From Sphingobacterium sp. UGAL515B_05 (lineage in GTDB: Bacteria > Bacteroidota > Bacteroidia > Sphingobacteriales > Sphingobacteriaceae), in NCBI RefSeq assembly GCF_033097525.1, contig NZ_CP109907.1:4650001-4714000 (forward strand): DNA of 64,000 nucleotides, read 5' to 3'. A program made the position numbers and the translations under genes. Below, in pieces: positions 34,515 through 43,999 of this stretch. How positions within the stretch are numbered: the stretch's first letter is position 1; each line of letters begins with the position of its first letter. The notes under the pieces were generated by a model. That model did no database searches. It was not told the origin of the DNA and saw nothing but the letters and a program-made list of their open reading frames with translations.

Positions 34515-35567
34515 TTAGAAACTGTAGACACAGGCCAACAGAAATTGTCCTGCAGATTTGGTTGGGCTTAGATCGTTTTTGATGAATCGTTCGGTATTTC
34601 CTTTGTCAATTCTGATTTCGGGAATAAATTTGAATCCATGGTAATTATATTCTGCGGTCAAGGTGGTTGCGAGGATGTTGGAACTAGGGATTCCATTTTC
34701 TTCCTCTTTATGCGTTTGGAAAAACTCTTCGCGTAATCCTAGGCCGAAATGTTCTGAAAAATGAATTCTTGGGTAAAGTGCTACTCCAGAGTAACCCCCA
34801 CCATCTCTCTTTTTATAATTTGTAGCATTTAAACCAAGGAAAAATTTGGAGGTGAAGTCATAATTAGCAACGAGATCGACCAAGGTTCCAGAGCTGTAAT
34901 TGGTTTTACCGCCAGCAGAGGATCCTGTCAGGAAATTGAGATAAAAGCTGCTTTTATCATTGGGAGTATAGGCCAGTTGGGAGCCGACATGGGAAACTCC
35001 GTTCATATCTTGATAGACATTCCAGTCGTTAAATAGTCCGACCATTAAAGCCACTTTGTCTGAGAAACTATACGTAGCTTTTAAACCAGCGTCTTGAAAT
35101 GGGCCCGCGCCGAATAAATAAGAAGTTGAATAATGGAAGTTGTAGGTTGGTGATATCACTTCAAAACCCACAAATGTTCCCATGAATCCTGCGGTAAGAT
35201 TGAGTTTCTCGGTTAGATCATAGCCTACATATAGATTTTGGATATGGAAACTGTTTTTGTCGTCGCCAGCCTGGCCATCGCCATTCATAATGGATCGATA
35301 TTGCCCTCTGGGGCCAAAAGATAATTCTCCGACAAATGATGCTTTTTTAAACTTCTTTTTTACAGCCAAATCCACCATCCCAATAGAGACGGAGTTGTTG
35401 TCTTCGGTAAAATAGGTGTTGATATTAGGTTTGTTTTGAAAATCATATTTCCAATAAGTATCCACTGATCCGGATATTTCTATCCCTTTTTCTTTGGTTT
35501 CCTCTTGTGCTGTGGTTATTTTTATTAGAAATACTGATAAAATGATGGTTGTTAGAAGTTTTTTCAT
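34515..35567 (-). CDS. BBP2-type outer-membrane beta-barrel porin
   Basis: A 350-residue exported protein (signal peptide ending KITTAQ) with alternating amphipathic strands and a C-terminal aromatic residue, as in outer-membrane barrels (ends LLACVYSF). The composition and layout fit the putative beta-barrel porin-2 (OmpL-like) family. It is divergent from the ammonium transporter gene across 288 bases, a neighbourhood often seen in Bacteroidota, which suggests uptake of ammonium or related nitrogen compounds through the outer membrane. The pore specificity is inference. Confidence 0.82.
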   Translation of the reverse strand: MKKLLTTIILSVFLIKITTAQEETKEKGIEISGSVDTYWKYDFQNKPNINTYFTEDNNSVSIGMVDLAVKKKFKKASFVGELSFGPRGQYRSIMNGDGQAGDDKNSFHIQNLYVGYDLTEKLNLTAGFMGTFVGFEVISPTYNFHYSTSYLFGAGPFQDAGLKATYSFSDKVALMVGLFNDWNVYQDMNGVSHVGSQLAYTPNDKSSFYLNFLTGSSAGGKTNYSSGTLVDLVANYDFTSKFFLGLNATNYKKRDGGGYSGVALYPRIHFSEHFGLGLREEFFQTHKEEENGIPSSNILATTLTAEYNYHGFKFIPEIRIDKGNTERFIKNDLSPTKSAGQFLLACVYSF

Positions 35568-35754
35568 GTTTTTTTTGGTTTAAGTTTGATTTGTTTGATT
35601 TTTTAAGGCTTAATTTGTTTGTTCTGTCTGTTTTGTATTGGTTTTTGTTTAAAAATTTATTGGTAATTATGGTTTTTGTGTTTGTTTTTGTGAAATTATG
35701 TAAAAAAAATCATAAAAAATAAAATAACATAGTATTTTTTTAACAAAAAGACTT

Positions 35755-35762
35755 TATATTTG
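35755..35762 (+). promoter_or_regulatory. possible amt promoter -7 element TATATTTG
   Basis: An exact TAnnTTTG match 93 bases before the amt start, within very AT-rich DNA, leaving a leader of about 85 bases. The surrounding spacer also has repeated GTTTTTGTTT runs upstream. No sigma-54 site is visible. Confidence 0.45.
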
Positions 35763-35855
35763 AAAAAATTATAAGGGAAAGTAGGTTTTTGTTTTGTTCT
35801 TGTATTTTTTTAACAATTTTATTAATATATTGAAAACACTAATCAGTTTAAACAA

Positions 35856-37160
35856 ATGAAAAAAATTATTCCACTCATTGTTCTAGTTCTTTTGGGAGTA
35901 TTGGGACTTGTATTTCCGTCCATCGACTTGTCTGATTTAAACAAGGCAGAATTTGATACGGGAGATACGGCCTGGTTGTTAACTTCTTCTGCATTGGTGT
36001 TGATTATGACACCTGGACTTGCTTTTTTTTATGGCGGTATGGTTAGCAAGAAGAATGTAATTTCAACGATGATGCAAAGCTTTATATGTATGTGTTTAAT
36101 GACAATCCTCTGGGTCATTGTTGGCTTCAGTCTGGCTTTCGGCGATGATATCGGTGGTATTGTCGGTGATCCGCGTACATTTTTTATGATGAAAGGTACA
36201 TTAGGGAATGTTGCTTGGGGAGCGCTTCCCACTATACCTTTGGTTTTGTTTGCGATGTTTCAATTGAAGTTTGCGATTATCACACCAGCATTGATTACGG
36301 GGGCTTTTGCGGAACGTATTCGTTTTAATTCATTTATGCTATTCATTATTCTGTTCAGTATTTTTATTTATATGCCATTGGCACATGCTACTTGGCACCC
36401 TGAAGGTATATTAGCAAAATTTGGTGTTCTTGATTTTGCAGGTGGTACCGTTGTTCATATGTCGGCAGGCTGGGCAGCATTAGCGGCAGCAATCTACTTA
36501 AAAGGACGTAAAACCCAGATTCATAACCCTGCACGTATCAGTTATGTCATATTGGGTACTGCTTTATTGTGGTTTGGTTGGTTTGGATTCAATGCGGGTT
36601 CTGCCGGTGGGGCAAATTCATTGGCGGCTTATGCTTTTGCGACAACAACGACAGCATCGGCAATGGCTGCAATGGCATGGATATTTGTTGATATCATCCG
36701 TGGAAAAAAACCTTCTGCAATGGGGGCATGTATTGGGGCTGTTGTTGGTCTGGTGGCAATTACACCTGCCGCTGGTTTTGTAAGCATTCCACATGCGATG
36801 ATTATCGGTTTGGTGGGAGCATTGGTCAGCAACCTTGTGGTTTATCTCCGAAGTAAAACGAGTATCGATGATACATTGGATGTATTCCCTTGTCACGGTG
36901 TCGGTGGTATGGTCGGTATGGTACTTACCGGTGTGTTTGCTCATCATAACATCAACCCTGTTGTAGCGGACAATGGTCTGTTTTTTGGCGAAACTAAATT
37001 GTTTTTTGTCCATATGGTCGCGCTGTTTGCGGTGTCATTTTTCGCCTTCGTAGGATCATTGGTTCTGTTAAAAATCACCGATCTAATTGCTCCATTACGC
37101 GTTGAAGAAACGGATGAAGAGCTTGGTCTGGATGTTTCTCAGCATGCCGAGGCATTGTAA
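35856..37160 (+). CDS. amt: ammonium transporter
   Basis: A 434-residue Amt with about eleven membrane helices. Family signatures are present: LALVLIMTPGLAFFYGG-type segment (SSALVLIMTPGLAFFYGGM), and the twin pore histidines in GGTVVHMSAGWAAL and FPCHGVGGMVG. It conducts NH3/NH4+ across the inner membrane. In most bacteria amt is followed by a PII gene (glnK); none follows here. A divergent porin gene lies upstream. The C-terminal tail after the last helix (ETDEELGLDVSQHAEAL) is the regulatory part seen in Amt proteins. Confidence 0.96.
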   Translation: MKKIIPLIVLVLLGVLGLVFPSIDLSDLNKAEFDTGDTAWLLTSSALVLIMTPGLAFFYGGMVSKKNVISTMMQSFICMCLMTILWVIVGFSLAFGDDIGGIVGDPRTFFMMKGTLGNVAWGALPTIPLVLFAMFQLKFAIITPALITGAFAERIRFNSFMLFIILFSIFIYMPLAHATWHPEGILAKFGVLDFAGGTVVHMSAGWAALAAAIYLKGRKTQIHNPARISYVILGTALLWFGWFGFNAGSAGGANSLAAYAFATTTTASAMAAMAWIFVDIIRGKKPSAMGACIGAVVGLVAITPAAGFVSIPHAMIIGLVGALVSNLVVYLRSKTSIDDTLDVFPCHGVGGMVGMVLTGVFAHHNINPVVADNGLFFGETKLFFVHMVALFAVSFFAFVGSLVLLKITDLIAPLRVEETDEELGLDVSQHAEAL

Positions 37161-37308
37161 ACTGTCTATAGTATAGTTTCTATCTTATATTTTATCCCAA
37201 ACAATCCTTTGCTTCGCAATTGTATTGTTTGGGATATTTTTTGCATTTTTGCCAAGGTTAGGAGCTTCGGTAAGCCATGCCTGGCAAAGATTTTTTACAT
37301 GTGAATTT

Positions 37309-37614
37309 ATGAATACTGCGATTAAAGATACATTGCGTTCTGATTTTGAAAAAATGATGCGTTATTGCCTGCAGAAAAACGGTGATTTTGGTTTTAATCT
37401 GTTTGGCGACTATGCCGTATCGGCCTTAAACTTCTACGTTGGGAGTTCGATTTTGCCACCTAATGAAAAGCGTGAGGCAGCTTTATTTTTGGCAGATCTT
37501 TACAATGCCGGTATCAGAAATGCAATAAGCCCGGAAGATCTTCAGGAGATCGCAGACGTACTCACACAGGACGCGACGTTAAACTATCAGTTGCTGGCTC
37601 CAATTTTCGATTAA
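37309..37614 (+). CDS. small hypothetical protein
   Basis: A 101-residue soluble, mainly helical protein (begins MNTAIKDTLRSDFEKMM) of no family I recognise. An upstream in-frame start would add a hydrophobic, unlikely N-terminus (37225), so ATG 37309 is preferred. It lies 148 bases after amt on the same strand. It ends on a shared TTAA (37611-37614) with the convergent lipocalin gene. The even composition and sensible length support it being real. Confidence 0.65.
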   Translation: MNTAIKDTLRSDFEKMMRYCLQKNGDFGFNLFGDYAVSALNFYVGSSILPPNEKREAALFLADLYNAGIRNAISPEDLQEIADVLTQDATLNYQLLAPIFD

Positions 37615-38147
37615 TGTTTTGTCCATACAAGCTCACCGGTTTCATAGCCGCATTGAAGGGCATACGTTAAAAATTCGTTTCTAATTCGATCTGGAATTTC
37701 TGTCTCACGGCCCAATATCCACATATAGTCGAGGTTGTCACCAAAGATAAGTGCATATTTATAATCCGGCGTTATTTTCACTATATTATATCCATTGTAA
37801 AATGGACCAAAGAAGGATACTTTAAGCGCGCCTTCCTTGGGGCTGTTGACAAATTTAGCTTTTCCGATAGATTGTTTCCACCGTTCTTTTTCCTCAGAAT
37901 AACCTTGGTTATTTACGCTTATGCTACCATCTTTATTTTTACTGTACTCGGCGGATACCTGACTTAATCCTCTTTCCCAACGAAAGTCGAGCCGGGCTAT
38001 TTCATACCATTTTCCAAGATATTTATCCAGATCAAAAGGGTCTACGACATCAGGACGCGAAATGACCGGTTTCAGCGCATTGTATGCGACTGTTCCTAAG
38101 GCTACTGTGGCTAAAAGAAGGAGTGATTTTTTCTTATCCATATTCAT
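37611..38147 (-). CDS. lipocalin (Blc-like)
   Basis: A 178-residue bacterial lipocalin. After a signal-anchor-like N-terminus (KKSLLLLATVALGTVAYNAL) the lipocalin signature G-x-W-Y is in YLGKWYEIARL, and the later motifs YALIFGDNLDYMWILGRE and the C-terminal CGYETGELVWT are characteristic of Blc. No lipobox Cys is seen, unlike E. coli Blc, so it may be anchored by the N-terminal helix. It probably binds fatty acids or lysophospholipids at the envelope. A second ATG two codons in is also possible. Confidence 0.9.
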   Translation of the reverse strand: MNMDKKKSLLLLATVALGTVAYNALKPVISRPDVVDPFDLDKYLGKWYEIARLDFRWERGLSQVSAEYSKNKDGSISVNNQGYSEEKERWKQSIGKAKFVNSPKEGALKVSFFGPFYNGYNIVKITPDYKYALIFGDNLDYMWILGRETEIPDRIRNEFLTYALQCGYETGELVWTKH

Positions 38148-38219
38148 CTTTTGAAATTATTTGTTAGTAAAACAACAATTTTGATACCAATAAGGTTTAG
38201 ACAAACCGGGCTATTTTAT

Positions 38220-38227
38220 TAATTTTG
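38220..38227 (+). promoter_or_regulatory. promoter -7 element TAATTTTG
   Basis: A TAnnTTTG match about 20 bases before the DUF4268 gene. A TTTAG at 38195-38199 could be a poor -33 element at 20 bases. Confidence 0.45.
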
Positions 38228-38247
38228 TTGACTTAAAAATTGTATTG

Positions 38248-38709
38248 GTGTATTCAAGGGAAGAGATTAAACAATTAAAACAGTTGTTCTGGACAAAGTT
38301 CGGTCAGTTTATGGCATTACATTTATCTGCGGATGATGAAAAGACAAATTGGATTAACTATAAAACAGGTGTTAAACACCTGTACTTTAAAATGGATGCA
38401 GATAAAAAGGAAGCGAAAATTGCAATACAATGGTCGCAACCGGATGCTGGCGTCAGAGCCCTAATGGCCGAGCAATTTCTGGAATTTAGAGGTTTGTTGC
38501 ACGATCTTCTTGGGGAAGAGTGGATTTGGGATATGGACGGAAGAGATGAATATGACAAGCCAATTTGTGAGATCTATACATCGTTGGTGGGGTATAGTGT
38601 TTATAGGGAAGCGGATTGGGCCGAACTTATTTCCTTTTTTAAGCCGCGGATGATTGCGCTGGATGAGTTTTGGTCTTCGGCAAAGTATGCATTCGATATG
38701 TTCAAATAA
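38248..38709 (+). CDS. DUF4268-family protein
   Basis: A 153-residue soluble protein with the DUF4268 pattern: YSREEIKQLKQLFWTKFGQFM near the start, NWINYKTGVKHLYFKMD, and a C-terminal aromatic segment (ALDEFWSSAKYAFDMFK). The domain has been linked in databases to nuclease-like or restriction-associated proteins, but here it stands alone and no function is known. The start is GTG 38248 or TTG 38245; no ATG is available. The TAATTTTG box just upstream supports a start close to here. Confidence 0.8.
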   Translation: MYSREEIKQLKQLFWTKFGQFMALHLSADDEKTNWINYKTGVKHLYFKMDADKKEAKIAIQWSQPDAGVRALMAEQFLEFRGLLHDLLGEEWIWDMDGRDEYDKPICEIYTSLVGYSVYREADWAELISFFKPRMIALDEFWSSAKYAFDMFK

Positions 38710-38833
38710 TTTTATTCAACTATACAGAGATGGGTTTGGTACAGATTTAAATCAGCTTTTTAAAAACCGGCTAATTAAAGGCTGGCAGTTGATTTTGAGT
38801 TGGAAAAACAGCATCATTTAAAACAACTATTCA

Positions 38834-39628
38834 ATGAAAAAAATGATTAAGGGTTTGCTCGCGGTAGCTTTGTGCTTTCAGCTTTCATCGGTATTTGCCT
38901 GGGGAACAATTGGACATCGCGTTGTTGCTGAAATTGCAGAACGTCATTTGACTAAAAAAGCAAAAAAGAATATTGGAAAAATCATTGGTCAGCAAAAGCT
39001 TGCGTATTGGGCCAACTGGGGTGATTTCATTAAATCAGACCCAAATCCCGAGTTTAAAAAATTAGGTAATTCACATTTTATCAATTTAAATTCAAATTTA
39101 CCTTGGGCAGAGTTTCAGTTGGGGCTTGAAAATTCAGCGGATGAAAATTTGTATAAAACAGCTATCCGAATCGAAAAATCTTTTGCTGATAAGACTATCC
39201 CTATGGATCAGCAAAAACAAAATCTTTATTTTTTGATCCATATCTTAGGGGATGCGCATCAACCTATGCATGTAAGCCGTGCTGAGGACCAAGGGGGGAA
39301 TAAGATCGAAGTAAGTTGGTTTGGGAAGAAATCCAATATTCACCGGGTTTGGGACAGCGATTTGGTGGATAACGAAAAATATAGCTACACCGAGTATGCG
39401 ACTGTACTGGATGTGAATAGTAAGCAACAGAATGTGCAATTGGCAGCTGGAGAACTTTCAAATTGGCTTTATGAATCCAATCAATTGGCAGAGAAGATAT
39501 ATGCTGATGTAGCGAATAACGCCAATTTATCGTATTCATATGTCTATCAAAATAAGGACGTGATGGAGCAATGTATGTTGAAAGGTGGCTTGCGTTTGGC
39601 TAAAGTTTTAAATCGGATCTTTGGTTAA
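38834..39628 (+). CDS. S1/P1-type nuclease
   Basis: A 264-residue secreted zinc nuclease. The signal peptide ends in FA and the mature protein begins with Trp23 (WGTIGHR), the N-terminal zinc-binding tryptophan of the P1 family; the histidine of GHR and later HFINL, HILGDAHQPMH and RVWDSDL supply the trinuclear site. It degrades single-stranded DNA and RNA in the periplasm or outside and can release 3'-phosphate, probably for nutrient phosphate and nucleosides. It is 124 bases downstream of the DUF4268 gene. Confidence 0.94.
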   Translation: MKKMIKGLLAVALCFQLSSVFAWGTIGHRVVAEIAERHLTKKAKKNIGKIIGQQKLAYWANWGDFIKSDPNPEFKKLGNSHFINLNSNLPWAEFQLGLENSADENLYKTAIRIEKSFADKTIPMDQQKQNLYFLIHILGDAHQPMHVSRAEDQGGNKIEVSWFGKKSNIHRVWDSDLVDNEKYSYTEYATVLDVNSKQQNVQLAAGELSNWLYESNQLAEKIYADVANNANLSYSYVYQNKDVMEQCMLKGGLRLAKVLNRIFG

Positions 39629-39651
39629 GATATCGGTTACAAGTTCTATAG

Positions 39652-39687
39652 AAAAGTAGTATCACAGGCCGTGATGCTACTTTTTTT
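39652..39687 (+). terminator. intrinsic terminator
   Basis: AAGTAGTATCAC and GTGATGCTACTT pair with one T-G wobble around AGGCC, followed by TTTTTTT. It ends the nuclease gene. Confidence 0.85.
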
Positions 39688-39788
39688 ATGAGTATATGTT
39701 ATTCTTAGTTGCGATAACATGGTTTTTATACTTAGATTTAAACAATGCCCCCAGATCATTTGTTTTGTTCGTATTAAATCAAATTTCA

Positions 39789-41579
39789 ATGACTATTCCC
39801 CAATTGTTTAAAAAAATTGTTCCATTTGCCAAACCCTATAAACGTCTGATAGTTTACACCTTGCTTTTGACTGTCGTGGGGTCTTTTGCGGCGCAGATTA
39901 ATGCTTTTATCTTACGTTATACTGTCGATCAAATTAACGATTTGATGGTCGCTAAAGAACCTTTGTCCAAGGGGATGTATATCGTCGGAATGATCAGTAT
40001 CATTTTGCTTGTTAAGGAGATTGTTTACGCGATTGTCCAGTTCGGCCAGAAATTTTATGGGGAGAAACTTCGGATTTATATTGCGCGGGATTTTTCCCAA
40101 TCTATCGTCAATCGTATTTTGACCTATAAATTAGCATTCTATACCTCTTCTGACAACGAAAGTGGAAAATTAGCCACTCGGATAGATGCGGGAATTAGTT
40201 CGTTGACGCGATTGGTGCAGAATTTTTTCATTGATATTCTACCTTTATTTGCAAATGCGATTATTGCGTTGGTCTGTATGTTTTATGCGAATGTATATGT
40301 CGGTTTGGTTGGGGTGGCTGTCATTCCTTTATACCTTTACATTAGTCAGACCCAAGCGTCAAAATTGACGGGGTTTAGAAGGCAAATGCGCAAATATCGT
40401 GAATCCAAAAATAACCGAATTATCAGTTTGATTGATTCAATTTTAGTAATCAAATCATTCGTTCGCGAGCCAGAGGAAGCAAAACGCCATGAGAAGATTC
40501 AATATGAGATGACTGAAAATCAAATGGAAACCCGGAAAACCAGTTTCCTGTATGATAGCATTAAAAATTTTGTCGAACAGATAGCAGTAGTTATTATTAT
40601 TGTTTTAACGGCTTACCTGGTGCTTTCCGGTCAGATTACCATAGGGGCGATCATGTTTCATATTATGTTGTTTAACAATGTTTCGGCACCCATACGCCAA
40701 CTGCACCGTATTTATGATGAGGTCAATGATGCACTGATCTATTCGGAGTCTTTTTTTGAAATTCTGGAGTCCGATGAGCAGATTGAATCTAAAGGTGATT
40801 ATAAGCCAGCCCACATCAAAGGACATTTGGAATTGAAGAATGTATTTTTTGAATATCCTAACGGTACACTTGCGTTGAAAGATGTAAATTTCGATATCAG
40901 ACCGAATGAAATTACAGCTTTGGTTGGTCTAAGTGGGGCCGGCAAGAGTACGATAATCAATTTATTGGATAAATTTTACGAACCCACCCGAGGGCAAATT
41001 TTTTTGGATGGGGTCGACTTAGCGAATTATGATACCGCTTTCCTGCGTCAGCATATTGGAATGGTACTGCAGCGAAATCACATTTTTAAAGGAACAATAT
41101 TGGAGAATATTGAATACGGAAAAATGGGGATTTCTAGGGATGAGATTATCGAAGCAGCCAAAAAGGCTTATATTCATCAGCAGATCATCGAGCTACCCAA
41201 AGGTTATGATTCAGATGCCCAATCTTTATCTGGTGGTCAACAGCAACGGATAGCTATTGCGCGCCTGTTCTTAAAAAATCCGCCGATTATCTTTTTGGAC
41301 GAACCAACGGCTAATTTGGATGCAATTGCTACCGAACAGATTAAAAATAGCCTGGATGCTATAAAAAAGGATCGTACGGTAATTATTGTTTCACACAGTA
41401 TCTCCCAGATTATTGACTCCAATGCGATTGTTGTGATGGAAAAGGGGCGTGTTGTCGAAAAGGGACGGCACGAAGATCTTTATGCACATAAAGGTACTTA
41501 TTATGATATTTTTTCCGCAATGGCCAATAGTTTGAATCTGAGTAAAATAAGCAAGACATTGCAGGCCGATGAAAGATAA
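39789..41579 (+). CDS. ABC exporter, fused permease and ATPase
   Basis: A 596-residue half-transporter with six membrane helices in the N-terminal half and an ABC domain in the C-terminal half. Walker A is GLSGAGKST, the signature is LSGGQQQR, and Walker B is IIFLDEPTANLD, with the H-loop in VIIVSHS. Half-transporters of this type work as homodimers and export lipids, peptides or drugs. The first ATG at 39696 would add a hydrophobic 31-residue lead (MLFLVAITWFLYL) that is not typical; ATG 39789 (MTIPQLFKKIVPFAKPYK) matches the family. Substrate unknown. Confidence 0.94.
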   Translation: MTIPQLFKKIVPFAKPYKRLIVYTLLLTVVGSFAAQINAFILRYTVDQINDLMVAKEPLSKGMYIVGMISIILLVKEIVYAIVQFGQKFYGEKLRIYIARDFSQSIVNRILTYKLAFYTSSDNESGKLATRIDAGISSLTRLVQNFFIDILPLFANAIIALVCMFYANVYVGLVGVAVIPLYLYISQTQASKLTGFRRQMRKYRESKNNRIISLIDSILVIKSFVREPEEAKRHEKIQYEMTENQMETRKTSFLYDSIKNFVEQIAVVIIIVLTAYLVLSGQITIGAIMFHIMLFNNVSAPIRQLHRIYDEVNDALIYSESFFEILESDEQIESKGDYKPAHIKGHLELKNVFFEYPNGTLALKDVNFDIRPNEITALVGLSGAGKSTIINLLDKFYEPTRGQIFLDGVDLANYDTAFLRQHIGMVLQRNHIFKGTILENIEYGKMGISRDEIIEAAKKAYIHQQIIELPKGYDSDAQSLSGGQQQRIAIARLFLKNPPIIFLDEPTANLDAIATEQIKNSLDAIKKDRTVIIVSHSISQIIDSNAIVVMEKGRVVEKGRHEDLYAHKGTYYDIFSAMANSLNLSKISKTLQADER

Positions 41580-41589
41580 ACGATGATGG

Positions 41590-42528
41590 TCAGGCCGATC
41601 GGCTGTGTAGTGCCATGCCGATAACGACCATGGCGATTCCAATACAGGAAAAGCTATTAGGAAGTGCCGCATGTAAGATAAGAATTTCGCCAATTAGCGT
41701 AAAAATAACTTCCATCGCCTGTGTTGCTTCCACGGCAGCAAGTGCCTTATGGTCCTGATGGACAAGATCGGTTGCTGTAAAAAACAAAAGTGTTGCTATC
41801 ACCCCCGAACATAACGCAACCAGGAATGTTTGCAAAAGCTGACTATCTGTTGGCAATCCATTTTCTAAGTAACCAAATAGACTAAGAACGATCCAAAATG
41901 GCATGCTACAGATGGTCATGCCGAGCGTGCGCTGAAACGCATCCAGCCTATTGCCTGAGATTTTCATCATTTTGCGGTTGCCTAGAGGGTAGGCGATTGC
42001 ACCGACCAACACTGGAATGGTTCCCAATAACATGCCCTTTAGCGAGGTTGATCGAGCCTCTGCAATCTGCATGAGAAGGATACCGATAAAAATAATAATA
42101 GAAAACAGGAGGGAGGCTTTTGATACTCCTTTTCTACGACCTTTTTTTTCGAGCAGTGGACCAATGAACATCCCAGCAATGATGGTAAATTCGAAGGTGC
42201 TTGCAACAAGCCAGGAAGGACCGTAATTGGCGCCATAAGTAAGAGTAGCATAAAACACGCCGAATCCGATTGTACTCCACAATAGCCATTGTAATAGATT
42301 GGATCTGATTTCTTTCAGTAAGCTTAGGAGGTTTCCTCGAATAGCGACAATAATAAGCAAGATTGGTAGCATCCAAATAAAACGTAGAGAAGCTGTCCAT
42401 TGCCAGCTTCCGCCGGCGACTGCCATAATACGATTGAGAACAAAGGTACTTGCAAAGAATAGAGCTGCTAAAGTCCCTAGAAGAATTGCATTATTTTTAC
42501 TCTTTTTTATTGTAAATTGGAATGGCAT
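41590..42528 (-). CDS. DMT-type multidrug efflux transporter (PF13536-like)
   Basis: A 312-residue membrane protein with about ten helices in two halves, the layout of the drug/metabolite transporter superfamily. The opening segment (LLGTLAALFFASTFVLNRIM) and the closing helix pair fit the multidrug resistance efflux transporter group in Bacteroidota and Firmicutes. The substrate is unknown. It converges on the ABC exporter with only 10 bases between stops and no terminator visible. Confidence 0.85.
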   Translation of the reverse strand: MPFQFTIKKSKNNAILLGTLAALFFASTFVLNRIMAVAGGSWQWTASLRFIWMLPILLIIVAIRGNLLSLLKEIRSNLLQWLLWSTIGFGVFYATLTYGANYGPSWLVASTFEFTIIAGMFIGPLLEKKGRRKGVSKASLLFSIIIFIGILLMQIAEARSTSLKGMLLGTIPVLVGAIAYPLGNRKMMKISGNRLDAFQRTLGMTICSMPFWIVLSLFGYLENGLPTDSQLLQTFLVALCSGVIATLLFFTATDLVHQDHKALAAVEATQAMEVIFTLIGEILILHAALPNSFSCIGIAMVVIGMALHSRSA

Positions 42529-42689
42529 AAATAAAATGAATAGGATGTATGCTTAACAGTGTGAAAGTAAGCAAATGTCCGTTTAATTGAAAATGAAACA
42601 AAAACTAATTGATTTTTATCACGATTTTCTCATTTAAAATTCCTTATTTTGCCTAATCAATAAAACAAGTAGTAAGAAAATTAATCAAG

Positions 42690-43892
42690 ATGATTATACA
42701 ACCAAGAACTAGAGGTTTTATTTGTTTAACCTCGCATCCACAAGGGGCTGCGCAAAACATTAAAAATCAAATTGAATACGTGAAATCCAAAGGTGAGATC
42801 GCGAATGGTCCGAAGAAAGTATTGGTAATCGGTGCTTCTACTGGATTTGGTATTGCATCTCGGATTTCAGCAGCATTTGGTTCTGGAGCTGCTACAATCG
42901 GTGTATTTTTCGAAAAACCTGCCGCCGAAGGCAAACCAGGGACTGCTGGATGGTACAATTCTGCAGCTTTTGAGAAAGAGGCCCATGAAGCGGGATTATA
43001 TGCCAAAAGTATTAATGGTGATGCTTTTTCTGATGAAGTGAAAAGACAAACCATTGAACTTATTAAAAAAGATTTAGGACAGGTTGATTTAGTGGTTTAC
43101 AGTTTGGCTTCACCACGTCGCACACATCCAAAGACTGGCGTTGCACATGCTTCTGTTTTGAAACCAATACAAGAGCCTTTTACCAATAAAACGGTAGATT
43201 TTCATACAGGTATAATTTCTGATATTACCATTCAACCAGTTGAAAATGAAGAAGACATTGCTAATACAGTAGCAGTAATGGGAGGAGAGGACTGGAAATT
43301 CTGGATCGAAGATCTTAAAGCTGCTGGGGTATTGGCCGAGGGAGCAAAAACAGTCGCTTATTCTTATATAGGCCCTGAACTTACGTATCCGATCTACCGT
43401 AATGGTACCATTGGTCGTGCAAAAGATGATTTAGAAGGAACAGTGCCTGCAATAAACGCTATTTTGAGCGATATTCACGGTGTATCTTATGTATCGGTGA
43501 ATAAGGCATTAGTTACGCAATCAAGTTCGGCTATCCCTGTTGTTCCGCTATACATTTCTCTTTTGTATAAAGTGATGAAAGAAAAAGGTATCCACGAAGG
43601 CACAATTGAGCAAATGCAACGTTTATTCGCGGAGCGTCTTTATACAGCTGACGGAAAGGTTTTACTTGATGAAAAAGGCCGTATCCGTGTTGACGACTTA
43701 GAAATGCGTGCAGATGTTCAAGCCGAAGTTGCAGCATTGTGGGAAAAAGCAACTACCGAAAACTTATCGGAAATTTCAGATATTGAAGGCTATCGGAACG
43801 AGTTTTTTAATTTGTTCGGTTTCAATTTTGATGGTATAGATTACAACGCAGATACAAATGAAGTTGTTGCAGTACCTAGTATTGAAGGTTAA
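42690..43892 (+). CDS. fabV: trans-2-enoyl-CoA/ACP reductase FabV
   Basis: A 400-residue enoyl reductase of the FabV type. Family motifs are present: MIIQPRTRGFICLTSHP at the start, the cofactor site GASTGFG (residues 48-54), YSLASPRR (about 137-144) and the catalytic Tyr236-x8-Lys245 (YRNGTIGRAK). The x8 spacing distinguishes FabV from FabI (x6). It reduces enoyl-ACP in fatty acid synthesis or enoyl-CoA, using NADH. FabV enzymes are naturally resistant to triclosan. A strong terminator follows. Confidence 0.96.
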   Translation: MIIQPRTRGFICLTSHPQGAAQNIKNQIEYVKSKGEIANGPKKVLVIGASTGFGIASRISAAFGSGAATIGVFFEKPAAEGKPGTAGWYNSAAFEKEAHEAGLYAKSINGDAFSDEVKRQTIELIKKDLGQVDLVVYSLASPRRTHPKTGVAHASVLKPIQEPFTNKTVDFHTGIISDITIQPVENEEDIANTVAVMGGEDWKFWIEDLKAAGVLAEGAKTVAYSYIGPELTYPIYRNGTIGRAKDDLEGTVPAINAILSDIHGVSYVSVNKALVTQSSSAIPVVPLYISLLYKVMKEKGIHEGTIEQMQRLFAERLYTADGKVLLDEKGRIRVDDLEMRADVQAEVAALWEKATTENLSEISDIEGYRNEFFNLFGFNFDGIDYNADTNEVVAVPSIEG

Positions 43893-43912
43893 ATTATACG
43901 AACTAGCATACA

Positions 43913-43949
43913 AAATAGAGCGACTGATATACCATCAGTCGCTCTATTT
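43913..43949. terminator. strong bidirectional terminator
   Basis: AAATAGAGCGACTGAT (43913-43928) pairs without mismatch with its complement at 43934-43949 across a 5-base loop, separating fabV (+) and the MFS gene (-). Confidence 0.9.
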
Positions 43950-43999
43950 ATTTGTGAAATTTTTCCTAAACAAATTGTCTCTAAGAGATCATGCAGTTA

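Noticed and set aside
36618..37013. 131-codon frame antisense to amt
   Set aside because: It mirrors the codons of amt and is rich in Cys, His and Thr as expected of a shadow frame.
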